This document shows, piece by piece, positions 63,499-64,000 of a DNA stretch of 64,000 bases. Within the stretch, counting starts at the first letter, position 1, and each line of letters opens with the position of its first letter. The DNA is from Marixanthotalea marina. GTDB taxonomy: Bacteria > Bacteroidota > Bacteroidia > Flavobacteriales > Flavobacteriaceae. Below the pieces are notes generated by a model. That model was not told the DNA's origin. It ran no database searches and saw only the letters and a list, made by a program, of their open reading frames with translations. The DNA lies in contig JAHLEH010000001.1 of assembly GCA_018883545.1 (NCBI GenBank), positions 992,001 through 1,056,000 of the forward strand, written 5' to 3'. The position numbers and the translations under genes are program-made.

Positions 63499-64000
63499 AT
63501 GATTGATAAACTCATAGAATACGACAGGGAGTTATTTCTTTACCTGAATAATTTAGGAACTGCTAATTGGGACCATTTCTGGTTGATAATTACAGATAAG
63601 CTCACTTTCATTCCTTTGTATGCTATTTTATTGTACCTGCTCTATAAAAAATATGGTTTAAAATCGTTACTTATTTTTGTTATTGTAGTTGCCTTAATGA
63701 TAACGTTTACAGATCAGGTAACCAATATGTTTAAACGCGGTTTTGCACGTCCCAGACCTTGTAGGGCAGAAGGTGTTATGGAATATGCCCGTTTTGTAGC
63801 AGAACGTTGCGGACTTTATGGTTTTTTCTCTGGGCATTCCTCAAATTCTATGGCAGCAGCCGTTTTTGCAGGACTGATGTTAAAACCTTATTATAAAAAG
63901 CTCATCTATATATTGGTGCTTTGGAGTTTGGTTGTAGCTTATAGTAGAATTTATGTAGGCGTGCATTACCCTTTGGATATTGTTTGCGGATTGGTTTTTG
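63499..64000 (+). CDS. PAP2 family phosphatase, cut by the window end
   Basis: Start at ATG 63499, 8 bases after the previous gene; the 3' end is outside the window (167 codons visible). Several membrane segments and all three PAP2 active-site motifs are seen: KRGFARPRP near 75, SGHSSNSM near 113 and SRIYVGVHYPLD near 150. It would dephosphorylate a lipid phosphate, such as undecaprenyl diphosphate or phosphatidate, at the membrane. Confidence 0.9.
   Translation, partial: MIDKLIEYDRELFLYLNNLGTANWDHFWLIITDKLTFIPLYAILLYLLYKKYGLKSLLIFVIVVALMITFTDQVTNMFKRGFARPRPCRAEGVMEYARFVAERCGLYGFFSGHSSNSMAAAVFAGLMLKPYYKKLIYILVLWSLVVAYSRIYVGVHYPLDIVCGLVF

Overview
The window is AT-rich chromosomal DNA that looks like a marine-type member of the Flavobacteriaceae (Bacteroidota). 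Evidence for this placement: a GldA gliding-motility ATPase, a secreted protease with a type IX secretion C-terminal tail, a methionine synthase split into two genes, a DAHP synthase fused to chorismate mutase, many -7 boxes of the Bacteroidota form TAnnTTTG, and small palindromic intergenic repeats. No rRNA, tRNA, CRISPR array, prophage or complete insertion sequence was seen.

Layout. 1-3.5 kb: two secreted alpha/beta hydrolases and a DUF2971 protein. 3.6-6.0 kb: leuB and leuA on the minus strand. 6.2-7.7 kb: a conserved helical protein of unknown role. 7.8-32 kb: a very large sulfur and aspartate-family block. It starts with a SAM-I riboswitch, metY, a three-function MetX-aspartokinase-homoserine dehydrogenase fusion and a MetZ-like enzyme. 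A phzF gene, a RelE/ParE-type toxin-antitoxin pair and an unknown ORF interrupt it. It continues with an Rrf2 regulator, DUF2061, cysH, cysD, cysN, a siroheme sulfite/nitrite reductase with a HEPN-like tail, two siroheme-synthesis genes, a ferredoxin-NADP reductase, cysE and cysM. A second SAM-I riboswitch, split metH with a four-helix-bundle gene between the halves, and metF follow. Sulfate is thus activated, reduced, put into cysteine or homocysteine and methylated by products of neighbouring genes.

32-39 kb: a PagL-like lipid A deacylase, a head-GIN lipoprotein, pta-ackA, an XRE regulator and gldA. 39.0-43.2 kb: an aromatic amino acid operon (pheA, aminotransferase, tyrA, DAHP synthase-chorismate mutase). 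It is preceded by what looks like a complete transcription attenuator: a Tyr/Phe-rich 26-codon leader peptide, a competing antiterminator and an intrinsic terminator ending just before pheA. 43.2-64 kb: housekeeping genes (rsgA, dtd, mazG-like, aroA, queA, rlmN, polyprenyl synthase, pyrG, yidC, mnmA), one frameshifted secreted-protein gene, secreted or surface proteins (a deiminase, a YwqK-like repeat protein, a three-FAS1 lipoprotein, a T9SS subtilase), a nitronate monooxygenase, a MATE transporter and a PAP2 phosphatase cut by the window end.

The strongest regulatory findings are the Phe/Tyr attenuator and a 15-bp helix that could compete with the aptamer of the metH riboswitch. Other points to check are the MetX-ThrA fusion, the four-helix-bundle insertion in metH, the HEPN-tailed reductase, several promoters lying almost on the start codon, and palindromic repeats placed exactly before start codons. 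All assignments were made by reading motifs; no database search was run.
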